This document shows, piece after piece, positions 1 to 9,218 of a DNA stretch of 64,000 nucleotides (positions are counted from its first letter, which is position 1; each line of letters begins with the position of its first letter). Location: assembly GCA_019638015.1 (NCBI GenBank), contig JAHBUP010000001.1:620001-684000 (forward strand). The letters are read 5' to 3'. This stretch comes from Melioribacteraceae bacterium (GTDB lineage: Bacteria; Bacteroidota; Ignavibacteria; Ignavibacteriales; Melioribacteraceae). The position numbers were made by a program, and so were the translations under genes. The notes beneath the pieces were generated by a model. The model searched no databases. It was not told where the DNA came from and saw only the letters and a program-made list of their open reading frames with translations.

Positions 1-416
1 AAAAATATTTTGAGGTCATTGATAAATTGCTCGTAAAAGAGAATAGAAAAATAATTTTATTGATTGGACCTGCCGAAAAGCAATTAATTACTGAGCATAA
101 ACTAGCATCTAATAAAAATATAGTTTTGTGCGATACATCTGATAATATTCACAAACTTGGCGCTGTACTTGAAAAGTCTAAATTGCTGATATGTAATGAT
201 TCGGGAGCCAGGCATCTCGCGGCGGCATTGGGTATAAAAACAATAACTCTTTTTCCTGAAGATAAAATTGGATCATGGAAATTTTATGCAGAGGAGGAAA
301 AACAATATTTTATTATTGGAAAACGAAACCTCGAGAATCCTTCAAATTATTTTTTAGATGGAATTGATGTTTCCACTGTAATACAAAAAGCTGAAGAGTT
401 GTTGAATGAAAATTAA
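1..416 (+). CDS. Glycosyltransferase family 9 protein, C-terminal part (gene starts upstream of window)
   Basis: The reading frame is open from the first complete codon at base 3, so this is the end of a longer gene and the TTG at 27 is not its start. About 137 residues are visible. The segment CNDSGARHLAAALG (bases about 190-232) matches the C-terminal donor-binding motif of family 9 glycosyltransferases (heptosyltransferase type), which add sugars to lipopolysaccharide cores using nucleotide-activated heptose or related donors. Its stop overlaps the start of the next gene by 11 bases, and that gene is also family 9. The pair is therefore probably one operon for surface glycan synthesis. The substrate cannot be told from sequence. 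Confidence 0.75.
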   Translation, partial: KYFEVIDKLLVKENRKIILLIGPAEKQLITEHKLASNKNIVLCDTSDNIHKLGAVLEKSKLLICNDSGARHLAAALGIKTITLFPEDKIGSWKFYAEEEKQYFIIGKRNLENPSNYFLDGIDVSTVIQKAEELLNEN

Positions 417-1437
417 TGCAAATAAAATACTAATTATAAAATGGGGTGCGCTCGGTGATATGATTATGAGTACTTCTGCCATCCGTGCTGTTAGGGAAAA
501 TTACCCCGAAGCGCATATTGCTCTGCTCTCAAATAGTCTTATGCCTCAAATAATTCCACCGGGTACTTTGGTTGATGAGTCTATTATTTATGATGAAAAA
601 AAATATAGAGGTATCAAATCATTTCTTGAATTATTAAAGTTAGTGTTGGTTCTAAGACGAAGGAAGTATGATTTGGCAATTAATTTAAGATGGACCTCCG
701 ATCGTTGTGCTGTAATTGCTTATTTAAGCGGAGCAAGGGAAAGGGTTAGTTCAGGTCCTAAAAACATGATGAATCTTTATACAATTAGACTTGATCATTC
801 TGTTGGCAGATATCATGAATTACACAGAAATTTGGATATAGTTAAAGCCGTCGGGATAAAAGTTACGAATGAAGTCCCATTTATTTTTATAAGTGAGGAG
901 AATAAAAAATTTGCAAATGATTACTTCATTCAATTAAAATTGATAAAAGAGAGAACTGTATTGATTCATCCCGGAGCCTCAAAGCCAAACAGAGCATGGG
1001 CTCCCGAAAGATATAAGGAAATTGCGCTCCGTCTCGCCGACGAATTTAACCTAAACATATTAGTTACATGGGGAATCAATGAATTAAACTGGGCAGCTAA
1101 AGTTGCCGACGGAACCAATCATAAAATAGTTTTGGCACCTTCAACATCGTGTATTGGAGATTTAGCTGCATTAATTAAAAATTGTGCTTTATGTATTACA
1201 AATTGTACAGGTCCAATGAATGTGGCGGTTGCGGTTGAAACCCCTACGATAGCATTTTTGGGTTCCTCACATCCCGTTGATTGGGGTCCCTATTTCCCAA
1301 TTCATACAATTATAAAATCTCCAATGGATCAGGAAACATATACAGATGAAGAGGAGAGATTGGCAATGGAAGCCATTTCAATTGAAATGGCATGGAATAT
1401 AATTAAGAATAGGTGTGAAGAGTTGTTTAAAAATTAA
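406..1437 (+). CDS. Glycosyltransferase family 9 (heptosyltransferase-like)
   Basis: A 343-residue protein of normal family length. The N-terminal Rossmann-like half opens with ILIIKWGALGDMIMSTSAIRA (about 8-28), the typical start of ADP-heptose:LPS heptosyltransferases. The C-terminal half has IHPGAS near 187 and TNCTGPMNVAVA near 264, which form the nucleotide-sugar site. It probably acts on the inner face of the cytoplasmic membrane in LPS-core or other glycan assembly. It is co-transcribed with the truncated family 9 gene upstream, with an 11-base overlap, and ends in a hairpin shared with the convergent mla genes. The sugar and acceptor are unknown. Confidence 0.85.
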   Translation: MKINANKILIIKWGALGDMIMSTSAIRAVRENYPEAHIALLSNSLMPQIIPPGTLVDESIIYDEKKYRGIKSFLELLKLVLVLRRRKYDLAINLRWTSDRCAVIAYLSGARERVSSGPKNMMNLYTIRLDHSVGRYHELHRNLDIVKAVGIKVTNEVPFIFISEENKKFANDYFIQLKLIKERTVLIHPGASKPNRAWAPERYKEIALRLADEFNLNILVTWGINELNWAAKVADGTNHKIVLAPSTSCIGDLAALIKNCALCITNCTGPMNVAVAVETPTIAFLGSSHPVDWGPYFPIHTIIKSPMDQETYTDEEERLAMEAISIEMAWNIIKNRCEELFKN

Positions 1438-1467
1438 CTTCTTCTCGAAAAGGTAAGAAGTTAATTT
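1431..1467. terminator. Hairpin between convergent genes, probable bidirectional terminator
   Basis: A perfect 13-base inverted repeat (1431-1443 with 1455-1467) encloses an 11-base loop. Both arms are A/T-rich at the base (AAATT/AATTT), as expected of a terminator that works on both strands. It lies between a plus-strand glycosyltransferase and the minus-strand mlaD-like gene. Confidence 0.7.
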
Positions 1468-1477
1468 CAGTCAATCT

Positions 1478-2515
1478 CTAATTACTTTTTTGATATTTCT
1501 TTTCTAATTGCATTAACTCAATAATCTTTTCATCAAGAATTTTATTTTGATTTCTGAGTTCATCAAGTTGCAGATCAATTTCTTTTTGATATTCGGCTTT
1601 GTCCCAATATCCTCTCTGTTCAAAGTAAGTTTTAAAGAGCCAGTTATGTTTTAAGGCTTCCATATTTTCTGCCAAACGGGATGCGGCTATATTAGCTTCG
1701 GCAGAAGTTTGCGTTAAATTATTAACCAGAGTTTTAACTGAATCGGATAATTTCTGATCGGCGACCAGCATTCCTAAAAGTCCTTTCCCATTTTCAACAT
1801 CTTTAATTATGCTTTGAATATCCTCAACAGCAAAATTCACGTTTTGAATAATTCTATCCACATTAGTTCCGCTGCTAACCAGAAAATCGGAAACTTGATT
1901 TAAGCGAAGAGTAATAGAATCCAAACTACGATCGGCAGTTCTTGTTATTGAAACAGCGGCACGATACAATTGTTCGTCATTAACTAATTTGCCAATAGTA
2001 CCATCGCCTTTATTAACTTTCGCAAAAATTTCGGAAAATTCTTTTGTCAAATCTTTCATGTAACTCATTACCGATTCAGTCTCTTCAATAATTTTGCCGA
2101 TGTTAACCGGCTCTTTCGATTTGATGATAGAACCATTTGTTACTTCGGGCATATCAGGGGAACCGGGCGTGATTGTAATAATTTTTTTGCCAACTAAACC
2201 TTCGGTTTCAACAGTGGCGCGACTGTCTATTCTGATAAAATGTTTAAGTGCTACATTTATATTCATTTTAACTTCAACATAACCGGTGGTGTCTTCGGAA
2301 AGTGAAATTTGACTAACGCTTCCAATGTCATAACCACTTAATCGAACGGGGGCGCCGTTCTTAAGTCCTTCTACCTGATTAAAAAATGTTTTTATTTCAA
2401 TTGTTCTGGAAAAAAGGTTTTCTTTACTTCCTAAAAGAAATATCGAAATAACAATTAGAACGGTCCCAATAAAAATGAATAAACCTAATCGGGCGCCTTC
2501 AAGTTGTTTTAACAT
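1478..2515 (-). CDS. mlaD: MlaD/MCE family lipid-transport protein
   Basis: A 345-residue protein with one N-terminal membrane anchor (about 10-29) and an MCE domain (about 36-115, containing QVEGLKNGAPVRLSGYDIG), followed by a long helical region with predicted coiled-coil character. MCE proteins form periplasmic rings that carry phospholipids between the inner and outer membranes. A GGGAG ribosome site sits 4-8 bases before the ATG. It is the last gene of a permease-ATPase-MCE set read in the order 4071 to 1478. MlaA, MlaB and MlaC homologues are not in the window. The family is clear, but E. coli-like Mla function is inferred. Confidence 0.88.
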   Translation of the reverse strand: MLKQLEGARLGLFIFIGTVLIVISIFLLGSKENLFSRTIEIKTFFNQVEGLKNGAPVRLSGYDIGSVSQISLSEDTTGYVEVKMNINVALKHFIRIDSRATVETEGLVGKKIITITPGSPDMPEVTNGSIIKSKEPVNIGKIIEETESVMSYMKDLTKEFSEIFAKVNKGDGTIGKLVNDEQLYRAAVSITRTADRSLDSITLRLNQVSDFLVSSGTNVDRIIQNVNFAVEDIQSIIKDVENGKGLLGMLVADQKLSDSVKTLVNNLTQTSAEANIAASRLAENMEALKHNWLFKTYFEQRGYWDKAEYQKEIDLQLDELRNQNKILDEKIIELMQLEKKYQKSN

Positions 2516-2527
2516 TTTAACTCCCTG

Positions 2528-3286
2528 CTAACCTCTAATAATTTCATTACTGAAAAAATTTAATAAAAATGGATCTTTGGAATCCGTTAGTTCATCAATT
2601 GTGCCTTCAAATGCTATTTTAGAATCTCTCAAAAATATTGCTCTATCGGCAATAATTTTTGCACAAATTAAATCATGTGTAACAACAATTGAGGTCATTT
2701 GTAATTTTTTTTGTAGACTTAGAATTAAATCACTAATTTCTTTAGATGTAATTGGATCGAGCCCGGTTGTTGGCTCATCATATAGCATTATTTTAGGATC
2801 GGTGATGATTGCTCTTGCAAGACCAATTCTTTTACGCATCCCTCCTGATAATTCAGAAGGCATTTTTTCGAATGCTTCCCTAAGTGATACTAATTCAAGT
2901 GTATTAATAATTTTTTCATCAATAAGATTTTTATCAAACTCGGGTTTGTTTCTTGTTAAGGCAAAATACAAATTTTCTCGAACTGTCATAGAGTCGTATA
3001 AAGCAGCGCTTTGAAATAAAAACCCAATATTTTTGCGAATACTATTTATTTTGCCTGCATCCATCCCAACAACATTCTGACCTTCAATATAAATTGAACC
3101 ACTATCGGGTTTCATTAAACCAATAATACATTTTAACAAAACACTTTTGCCTGTACCACTTTTACCAAATACAATTAAATTCTCTGCCGGTTCTACTTTT
3201 AAACATATATCATCAAGCACAGTTAATGAACCGAACCGTTTTGATAAATTATTAACTTCGATTACTGAGTTAAGGGCCATAGCCAT
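2528..3286 (-). CDS. mlaF: ABC transporter ATP-binding protein, MlaF type
   Basis: A 252-residue ABC ATPase with Walker A GKSGTGKS (41-48), signature LSGG (146-149) and Walker B IMLYDEP (166-172). The closest family is the MCE-associated ATPases (MlaF/TtgA/Mkl), which drive lipid transport with MlaE and MlaD. Its start overlaps the end of the permease gene by 25 bases and mlaD starts 12 bases after its stop, so the three genes form one operon. ATGs at 3286 and 3280 both fit; neither has a strong ribosome site, consistent with coupling to the gene before it. Confidence 0.9.
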   Translation of the reverse strand: MAMALNSVIEVNNLSKRFGSLTVLDDICLKVEPAENLIVFGKSGTGKSVLLKCIIGLMKPDSGSIYIEGQNVVGMDAGKINSIRKNIGFLFQSAALYDSMTVRENLYFALTRNKPEFDKNLIDEKIINTLELVSLREAFEKMPSELSGGMRKRIGLARAIITDPKIMLYDEPTTGLDPITSKEISDLILSLQKKLQMTSIVVTHDLICAKIIADRAIFLRDSKIAFEGTIDELTDSKDPFLLNFFSNEIIRG

Positions 3287-4071
3287 AAAGTAATTTTTAC
3301 AAGTATCATATCAAAAATAAGAATTAACAATGAAGATAAAACGACTGCTGTAGTAGATGCTCTGCCAACACCTTCGGTTCCTCCCTCGGTTGTAAATCCT
3401 TTGTAGGCACCAACAATTCCAACAATGTAGCCAAACACAAAAGTTTTTCCGATGCCCGGAATTAAATCACCGAACTGAACTGCACGAAGAACTGATTCTG
3501 TATAGTAATCGAGAGTCATCGATTCATTTAACAGTATTGCGAAATAGCTCCCAAGATGAGCAATAAAAATTACATAAATCGTAAGTATCGGTAATATCAT
3601 CGTTGTGGCAATTATTCTAGTAACCACAAGATATTTGAATGGGTTTATAGCGGAAACTTCCATTGCGTCTATCTGTTCTGTTACACGCATCGAACCCAAT
3701 TCTGCACCAATTCCTGAGCTAACTCTGCCGGCAAAAATTAACGCGGTAATTACCGGGCCTAGTTCTCGAATAACGGAAATAGAAACCATCGCAGGTAAAA
3801 AATCTGTCGCGCCAAACTTTTCCATAATTGGCTGGCTCTGCATTGTAAGAACCAATCCAATTATTAAACCGGTAACACTAACTATCCCAAAAGTTTTTAC
3901 GCCAAGCTCATCCATGTGTTTTTTAATTTCAGCAATTTCTAATGGAGTTTTAAATGCTTGCTTAATAAACTCATAATTGAAGATTGTTAAACCGGTTATT
4001 GTTGAAAAAAAGTTATAAATATAATCGCCGACTTTAAGTCTTCTTCCGTACCTGTGCTTTGGTAAATTCAT
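3262..4071 (-). CDS. mlaE: MlaE/YrbE family ABC permease
   Basis: A 269-residue integral membrane protein of normal MlaE length. Recognisable features are the ELGPVITALIFAGRVSSGIGAE segment (about 125-146) and FVFGYIVGIVGAYKGF near 210-226, both typical of the permease that pairs with MCE proteins. About five hydrophobic segments are visible. It is the first gene of the mlaE-mlaF-mlaD set and overlaps mlaF. It acts in the inner membrane in phospholipid movement that maintains outer-membrane asymmetry (role known for the family, inferred here). Confidence 0.92.
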   Translation of the reverse strand: MNLPKHRYGRRLKVGDYIYNFFSTITGLTIFNYEFIKQAFKTPLEIAEIKKHMDELGVKTFGIVSVTGLIIGLVLTMQSQPIMEKFGATDFLPAMVSISVIRELGPVITALIFAGRVSSGIGAELGSMRVTEQIDAMEVSAINPFKYLVVTRIIATTMILPILTIYVIFIAHLGSYFAILLNESMTLDYYTESVLRAVQFGDLIPGIGKTFVFGYIVGIVGAYKGFTTEGGTEGVGRASTTAVVLSSLLILIFDMILVKITLWLWPLTQ

Positions 4072-4158
4072 TATTCAGAGTTACTTCATTTTTGTTCGCA
4101 AAATAGCAAAAGATTAAATGAGATAATATAGAAACGAGAATACTACAAAATAATTGTG

Positions 4159-4512
4159 TTAAAATGCATTTTGGATATGTTCGATTACCGGATTGTTTTC
4201 TTTATCGAGGGTTATTCCAATTACATCAAATCGGCAATCGGTATCAGTAATATTATTTTCAGTAAGATAAGCCAGCGCGACTTTACGTATTTGGTTTTGT
4301 TTATTTTTTGTAATGGCTAACAATGGTGATCCATATTCGTCTGTTTTTCTAAACTTAACTTCGATGAATACAATAATATCTGAATCGGAAGCAATAATAT
4401 CAATTTCTCCTTTACCATATCTATAATTTCGGGTAATGAGAGAATATCCATTATTAACAAGAAATTCAGCGGCAATATCTTCTCCGGAATTACCAGTTTG
4501 TCTGTTGTTCAT
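4159..4512 (-). CDS. YraN family (UPF0102) endonuclease-like protein
   Basis: A 117-residue protein of the usual length for YraN/UPF0102. The pattern G-(x)n-GEIDIIA (about 35-41) followed by FIEVKFRK (49-56) is the PD-(D/E)xK-type nuclease-fold signature of this family. Its ATG overlaps the rnhB stop in a TAATG junction, and the rnhB-yraN pairing is common in bacteria. It may act on branched or RNA-containing DNA, but the family function is poorly defined. Confidence 0.87.
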   Translation of the reverse strand: MNNRQTGNSGEDIAAEFLVNNGYSLITRNYRYGKGEIDIIASDSDIIVFIEVKFRKTDEYGSPLLAITKNKQNQIRKVALAYLTENNITDTDCRFDVIGITLDKENNPVIEHIQNAF

Positions 4513-5135
4513 TATAGATCAAGTTTTTGTTGACGCTCAAATATTTTATTCAAAAAAGTTTTGCGATGAAAATCGACTGAGCCATATTTAAGAATTGCAT
4601 CAATATGTGCTTTAGTGGCGTATCCTTTATTCTTTGACCAAAAATAATTTGGATATTTTTCCGATTCGGTTCGCATAATCCGGTCACGTGTAACTTTTGC
4701 GATAATTGAAGCGGCCGCGATTGAAAATGATTTTGAATCCCCTTTAATAATTGTTTTAGTATCGAGTTCTGATTTAAAGGATCTATTTCCATCAATCAAA
4801 ATTAAATCCGGTTTTTGAGATAAATGATTAACCGACTCCTTCATTGCTTTCAAGGATGCCTGAAGAATGTTTATTTCATCAATCTCAGATTGATCAATAA
4901 TTCCAATTCCATATGAAATACAATTACTGATAATCCAATCAAATAAGTTCTCACGAATTTGCTCTTTTATTTTTTTTGAATCATTAATCCCTGGATGAAA
5001 TTGATATTTATCAAAAATCACTGCGGCTGCAACTACAGGTCCGGCTAATGGCCCGCGACCGGCTTCATCAACTCCGGCAATTAATTGCTTGTCATTCTCA
5101 AGAAATGAAATGTCAAAAGTTTTAAGTGAGTTCAT
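4512..5135 (-). CDS. rnhB: Ribonuclease HII
   Basis: A 207-residue enzyme that cuts the RNA strand of RNA-DNA hybrids and removes single misincorporated ribonucleotides. GVDEAGRGPLAGP begins at residue 21 and carries the catalytic Asp-Glu pair (23, 24). GDSKSFSIAAASIIAKVTRD supplies further conserved residues. The frame is open back to 5240, but start 5135 gives the normal length and begins just before the conserved core. An ATG at 5183 (223 residues), overlapping the Omp85 gene, is the alternative. The yraN gene follows in a TAATG overlap. A second RNase H type (HIII) is encoded at 45081-45983. Confidence 0.9.
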   Translation of the reverse strand: MNSLKTFDISFLENDKQLIAGVDEAGRGPLAGPVVAAAVIFDKYQFHPGINDSKKIKEQIRENLFDWIISNCISYGIGIIDQSEIDEINILQASLKAMKESVNHLSQKPDLILIDGNRSFKSELDTKTIIKGDSKSFSIAAASIIAKVTRDRIMRTESEKYPNYFWSKNKGYATKAHIDAILKYGSVDFHRKTFLNKIFERQQKLDL

Positions 5136-5172
5136 TTTGGTTTTAATTTTTCTGTGGTATGGTGAAATTATA

Positions 5173-6918
5173 TCAAAATTCATTAACAATCCCAAAATGA
5201 ATTTTCCCATCAGAAAATGAATCTCCTTTAGCGAGAGCAAAGCTCACACCCAAGACTCCTATTCCGGTTTCAATTTTAATTCCGAAACCATAACCCATTT
5301 TAAATGATGATGTTTCTATTATATTTTTCGCAGTGTCTTCACTTCGCAAGAAATATCCATTATCAAAAAAAGTAAAAGCGAATGATTTTGCTGAAAGAAT
5401 AAAACGATATTCCAGATTTGACCAAATGATACGATTCCCGTAAAACTGTCTTTCCCGATAACCCCGGAGCGAGTTTGTACCTCCTAAAAAATAGAAGTCG
5501 CTAATTCCTAAATTGTCTCCTCTTAACTCACGTAAATGGACTGATAAATATGCCACCTGTGCTTTAAAAAATTGATGTACGTAAGCTAAATCAAATTCAA
5601 AACGCTGAAGTCCCGATGAAAACGAATTCAACTTATTATTTATTTTTTTATTTGTGTACTTGTAAGTATTACTAAAATAAACTCCGGAAGTTGGATTGTA
5701 AAAATCATTCATCGAATCAATCTTAAAATTTATTCCGGTAGTTAGAGCACTTGAATTATCGGTGAGAAAATTTCGCGCGGAGTTCTCGGTTGCGATAACA
5801 GATTCGGAACCAACAAGTATTGAGGCTGAAATTTGATGAGTGGCTAAGTATTCTATTTTTCCATCAAAGTTTCTTTGAACATATGTTGTATCCTGCTTTC
5901 TCTGAAATAAAGTAGTTTCAAAATTTATTGGGAAGTTGAAGACCCATGGTTCAAGATATTTAATTTCAAATTCTTGGGAAAGTTTAGACTCTGACTGCCA
6001 TCTAAAAATAGCGTTCCTACCTGTTCCAAATAGATTTCTTAATGCAACATTTATGAATCCGGTAAAAAAACCATTCTCCCCTGTACTCGTGGATGGAACA
6101 TAGCCAATAATCCCGTCAAAATTATTTGTTTGTCTCTCTTTAATGTTGATGCGGAGAATGCCTTCATTTGCCGTATTGAAATAATAAATAGGTCTTTCGG
6201 TTAAATCAAAAAAGCGAAGACGGCTTAACCGGATCGGTATTTCATCAATTTTAGCTTGTGAATATTCTTCACCCAATTTAATGCCGGATGATTTAATTAT
6301 AAAATCACTTTTAGTTTTAGAATTGCCAATAACTTCCACTTGATTGATTTGAGATTTTGCACCGGAGTTAATGTTAATATAAATATCAACTAATAATTTG
6401 TTTTCGACTGAATCGCGGTAAGTATAAATAGAGTTTACTGATATTGAAGCGAAGGGAAATCCATTGTTTTCAAAATCATCCAAAATTTCTGTAAAAGTTC
6501 GCTCCAGCTCATATTTACTGAATTGGGAGTTTTTAAGCCACTGTAGCTTATCATCAAATACTAACTTATTACTTGATGCCTGCTCAATTATTATATCCCC
6601 GATAAATGCTGGCTCATTTTCAGTGAGGGAAATATTTATCGCGCGTGTTAGAGAATCGATTGTTATAGTATTTACAGAAACAATCAAATGATCAAAGAAT
6701 CCATTCGCATTTAAATTTCTGCTGATTCTATTTGAAATAGAATCCTCAATTCCTATGAACCATGTTGAATTGATTGGTACATCAATCCATTCTAAATAAT
6801 TTCCGGTTGAGAAATTTGAAGCCCCCTCAATATTGATTGATTTAATATTTTGTGAGATGATTGGGCTAACAAGAAAGAGAAAAATTAAGAGGGCATTATT
6901 AATAATTCGGCGAGTCAT
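5173..6918 (-). CDS. Omp85/BamA-like outer-membrane assembly protein
   Basis: A 581-residue exported protein with a signal peptide at 1-22 ending in ISQ, then POTRA-like repeats to about residue 260 (for example INQVEVIGNSKTKSDFII and LGEEYSQAKIDEIPIRLSRL), and then a C-terminal beta-barrel of the surface-antigen type. It ends in Phe, as outer-membrane barrels usually do. The loop segment FLGGTNSLRGYRERQF matches the family LRGY motif. It is shorter than standard BamA (about 800 residues), so it may be a TamA-like or accessory member. It overlaps the kinase gene upstream by 20 bases. Confidence 0.82.
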   Translation of the reverse strand: MTRRIINNALLIFLFLVSPIISQNIKSINIEGASNFSTGNYLEWIDVPINSTWFIGIEDSISNRISRNLNANGFFDHLIVSVNTITIDSLTRAINISLTENEPAFIGDIIIEQASSNKLVFDDKLQWLKNSQFSKYELERTFTEILDDFENNGFPFASISVNSIYTYRDSVENKLLVDIYININSGAKSQINQVEVIGNSKTKSDFIIKSSGIKLGEEYSQAKIDEIPIRLSRLRFFDLTERPIYYFNTANEGILRINIKERQTNNFDGIIGYVPSTSTGENGFFTGFINVALRNLFGTGRNAIFRWQSESKLSQEFEIKYLEPWVFNFPINFETTLFQRKQDTTYVQRNFDGKIEYLATHQISASILVGSESVIATENSARNFLTDNSSALTTGINFKIDSMNDFYNPTSGVYFSNTYKYTNKKINNKLNSFSSGLQRFEFDLAYVHQFFKAQVAYLSVHLRELRGDNLGISDFYFLGGTNSLRGYRERQFYGNRIIWSNLEYRFILSAKSFAFTFFDNGYFLRSEDTAKNIIETSSFKMGYGFGIKIETGIGVLGVSFALAKGDSFSDGKIHFGIVNEF

Positions 6919-7867
6919 TAATCAGCTTCATTTTTTTACCGATCTCTTGAACTGAAACATGGGGGATCAATTCCTCGGCAGATTCAATATCAACCTCGCA
7001 AGTATCAAATCTGGAAGCGTTCGCCGCGCCGAGAGCAGTTGCAAGTTTCGCAAAATCATTAAAAACCATCGAGTGCTCAAATCCGTATGCGAGTCCGGCA
7101 GTAAATGCATCACCGCTTCCTGTGGCGTCTTTCAATACAATAGTAGGAGGCGTTATTTTATAAACAAAATCATATTTTGAAGCAAAAATAGGATTAGCTC
7201 CATCTGTTAAAAATGCTAGTTTTACTCCCTTTGAATAGAGATAATTAAGAAAATCTATTTTATCAGTCTCAGATTTGAGTGAATAATTTAATGAAGATTC
7301 TATCTCATCAACATTATTGTGCAAAGCGGTTGGGGCGGCTTCAATACATTTTTGCAAATGAGAGCCGTAGGTATCGAGTATTGAAATTTTATCATGCTTA
7401 TGAGCCAGTTCAATACCGTATGGAAAAATTTCATCTGTGTGCGGTGAAGGAGAACTGCCGCTGAAAATTACGATTGAGCAATTCTGAATCATCTTTTCAA
7501 GTTTACTTTTTAACTCTGCCGATTCATTCTCGCTTATAATTTGATTTAATCCAATAAAAGTTGAAACACGATTTTGATCTTCCTCAATAATTAACGATGC
7601 GCTTCTTGTTTCCGATTTGGTTGAAACTAAACTAAGTTCAATATTTTCATTAGCCAGTAAATGTCGCAAGATTTTTCCATTGCCCCCTCCTATAAAAGTT
7701 AAAGCGGAACTTTGCATCCCTAATTTTATTAATTGCTTCGAAACATTGATACCTTTACCACCAGGATAAAACAGTTCTTTTGTACAACGGTGTGTATTAC
7801 CTAATTCGATATATGAAAAGTAGAGTCGTTTTTCGAGAAGCGGATTTAAAGTTACTGTGAGAATCAT
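6899..7867 (-). CDS. PfkB-family sugar kinase (1-phosphofructokinase/tagatose-6-phosphate kinase type)
   Basis: A 322-residue ribokinase-fold kinase. The opening MILTVTLNPLLEKRL, the PGGKGINVSKQL motif (about 36-47) and the catalytic DATGSGDAFTAGLAYGF motif (about residue 245-260) place it with hexose-phosphate kinases (FruK/LacC type). It should phosphorylate a sugar phosphate with ATP in the cytoplasm. Its start at 7867 is the only ATG just before the conserved N-terminus. No fructose PTS genes are nearby, so the substrate is open. Its end overlaps the Omp85 start. Confidence 0.82.
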   Translation of the reverse strand: MILTVTLNPLLEKRLYFSYIELGNTHRCTKELFYPGGKGINVSKQLIKLGMQSSALTFIGGGNGKILRHLLANENIELSLVSTKSETRSASLIIEEDQNRVSTFIGLNQIISENESAELKSKLEKMIQNCSIVIFSGSSPSPHTDEIFPYGIELAHKHDKISILDTYGSHLQKCIEAAPTALHNNVDEIESSLNYSLKSETDKIDFLNYLYSKGVKLAFLTDGANPIFASKYDFVYKITPPTIVLKDATGSGDAFTAGLAYGFEHSMVFNDFAKLATALGAANASRFDTCEVDIESAEELIPHVSVQEIGKKMKLINDSPNY

Positions 7868-7936
7868 AATTATGAAGTAAATTAATTTGAAGATTATAAG
7901 TGTGTTCTAGTTCTTCCCTCTAAATTCTTAGTTCAA

Positions 7937-9205
7937 TCAGGGTCTGTAACCGGGCCAGCGACTGTAATCGGGATTGAGTAATCTGTAATCGCCAAAGCCT
8001 GTTTGATCGACAAAAACAAAATATCTGTTTAATTCGTAATAGTCCCAAATCTCATATGGTTTAGAATCAATTTCCATTGGGTGGCGCTCAACAGAGCTGG
8101 GCGGACCAAAAGTTACATATATTAAACCCATATCGGTACGCCAGCCTTCCAGCATTCCCTTAAAATTTTTATTGGAGTATTCTATTCTACGGTAATACTC
8201 ATATAAAATTGGATTATCATCTAATGTTTGATTTGGTTTTTGAGTATCCCAAAAAGCAAAAAATCGATTAAGTTTTTCATCATATGTTTCCCCTTCAAGA
8301 ATAAAATCAATTTCTTTACCGGAAGCAATGTATGTCATCTGTTTAACCGCTTTGTCCAGATCGGTAATGGTTGTTGGGATACCCCAAATTATTGAGTTAA
8401 ATGATTTTTCTGTTAAGTCTATTGAATTCCATGCGGAATCTTTCAGTTCAATCTTTAATGAATAATCGCCTAAAACAAAATCACTTTTATCTATCGTATG
8501 GGTTATAACATTAGTCCCTTTTTTTAATTTTATCGGGTCGAGAATCTTCGTAATTAAATTTCTTTTTTTATCATTAAGATAATACTCAACATGAACTTGA
8601 TGTTCACGGTCTGAATAAATTTCATAAAAGAAGGGGAGATTTACAGTTTTGTTTGTTACCAAACGTGACACGTTAGGTACAATTTTTTCTCCGGTAGAAT
8701 CTTTAACTATTTCTGATATAAAAATAAAATCGCTTATAGCTAGAGTATCGTTTAGTTTCCTAACATTAAGTTCAAACTCCTTTATAGATGTTTGGCGGGA
8801 ATCAGAATCTTCAACTATACTTTTAACAAAATACTTGCCCGGATTAACGTCAAAACTTTTATAGCTCAGGTTAAAGTTATCGCGCGAGATAGTTTGGTTG
8901 AAATCCTTAGTGCTCAGTTTTTCTCTCCAATTCCTCTCAAAGAGAATGTTTTTTTTCGAATCATCCATAAATGAAAGAGTAACGGAATATCCACCCGAAA
9001 ATGCGTTATCCTTTTTCACGAATTGAATGCTTGAATAGGGGACCTGAACAAAAAAATCGACCCGTGTTTTATTTGTCTGTTTGCTTTTATAGGAAGCGTA
9101 ATCTAAAGTGTAATTAAATAGAGGTACTCCCGATCTCCGGGAAGAATATTCAACTTGTGCAACAATAGAAGAGGTTAATAACAATAACATCAAGAAATAT
9201 TTCAT
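7937..9205 (-). CDS. GWxTD domain-containing exported protein
   Basis: A 422-residue protein with a signal peptide (MKYFLMLLLLTSSIVAQ). The C-terminal part contains EGWRTDMGLIYVTFGPP (about 350-370), the motif that names the GWxTD domain, and ends in YRLLNPDYSRWPGYRP. The middle is beta-rich. The domain is common in Bacteroidota and Acidobacteriota-type genomes and has no established function. The gene lies 13 bases after rimO in the same direction. No enzyme active site is recognisable. Confidence 0.82.
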   Translation of the reverse strand: MKYFLMLLLLTSSIVAQVEYSSRRSGVPLFNYTLDYASYKSKQTNKTRVDFFVQVPYSSIQFVKKDNAFSGGYSVTLSFMDDSKKNILFERNWREKLSTKDFNQTISRDNFNLSYKSFDVNPGKYFVKSIVEDSDSRQTSIKEFELNVRKLNDTLAISDFIFISEIVKDSTGEKIVPNVSRLVTNKTVNLPFFYEIYSDREHQVHVEYYLNDKKRNLITKILDPIKLKKGTNVITHTIDKSDFVLGDYSLKIELKDSAWNSIDLTEKSFNSIIWGIPTTITDLDKAVKQMTYIASGKEIDFILEGETYDEKLNRFFAFWDTQKPNQTLDDNPILYEYYRRIEYSNKNFKGMLEGWRTDMGLIYVTFGPPSSVERHPMEIDSKPYEIWDYYELNRYFVFVDQTGFGDYRLLNPDYSRWPGYRP

Positions 9206-9218
9206 AATAAAATCCTTC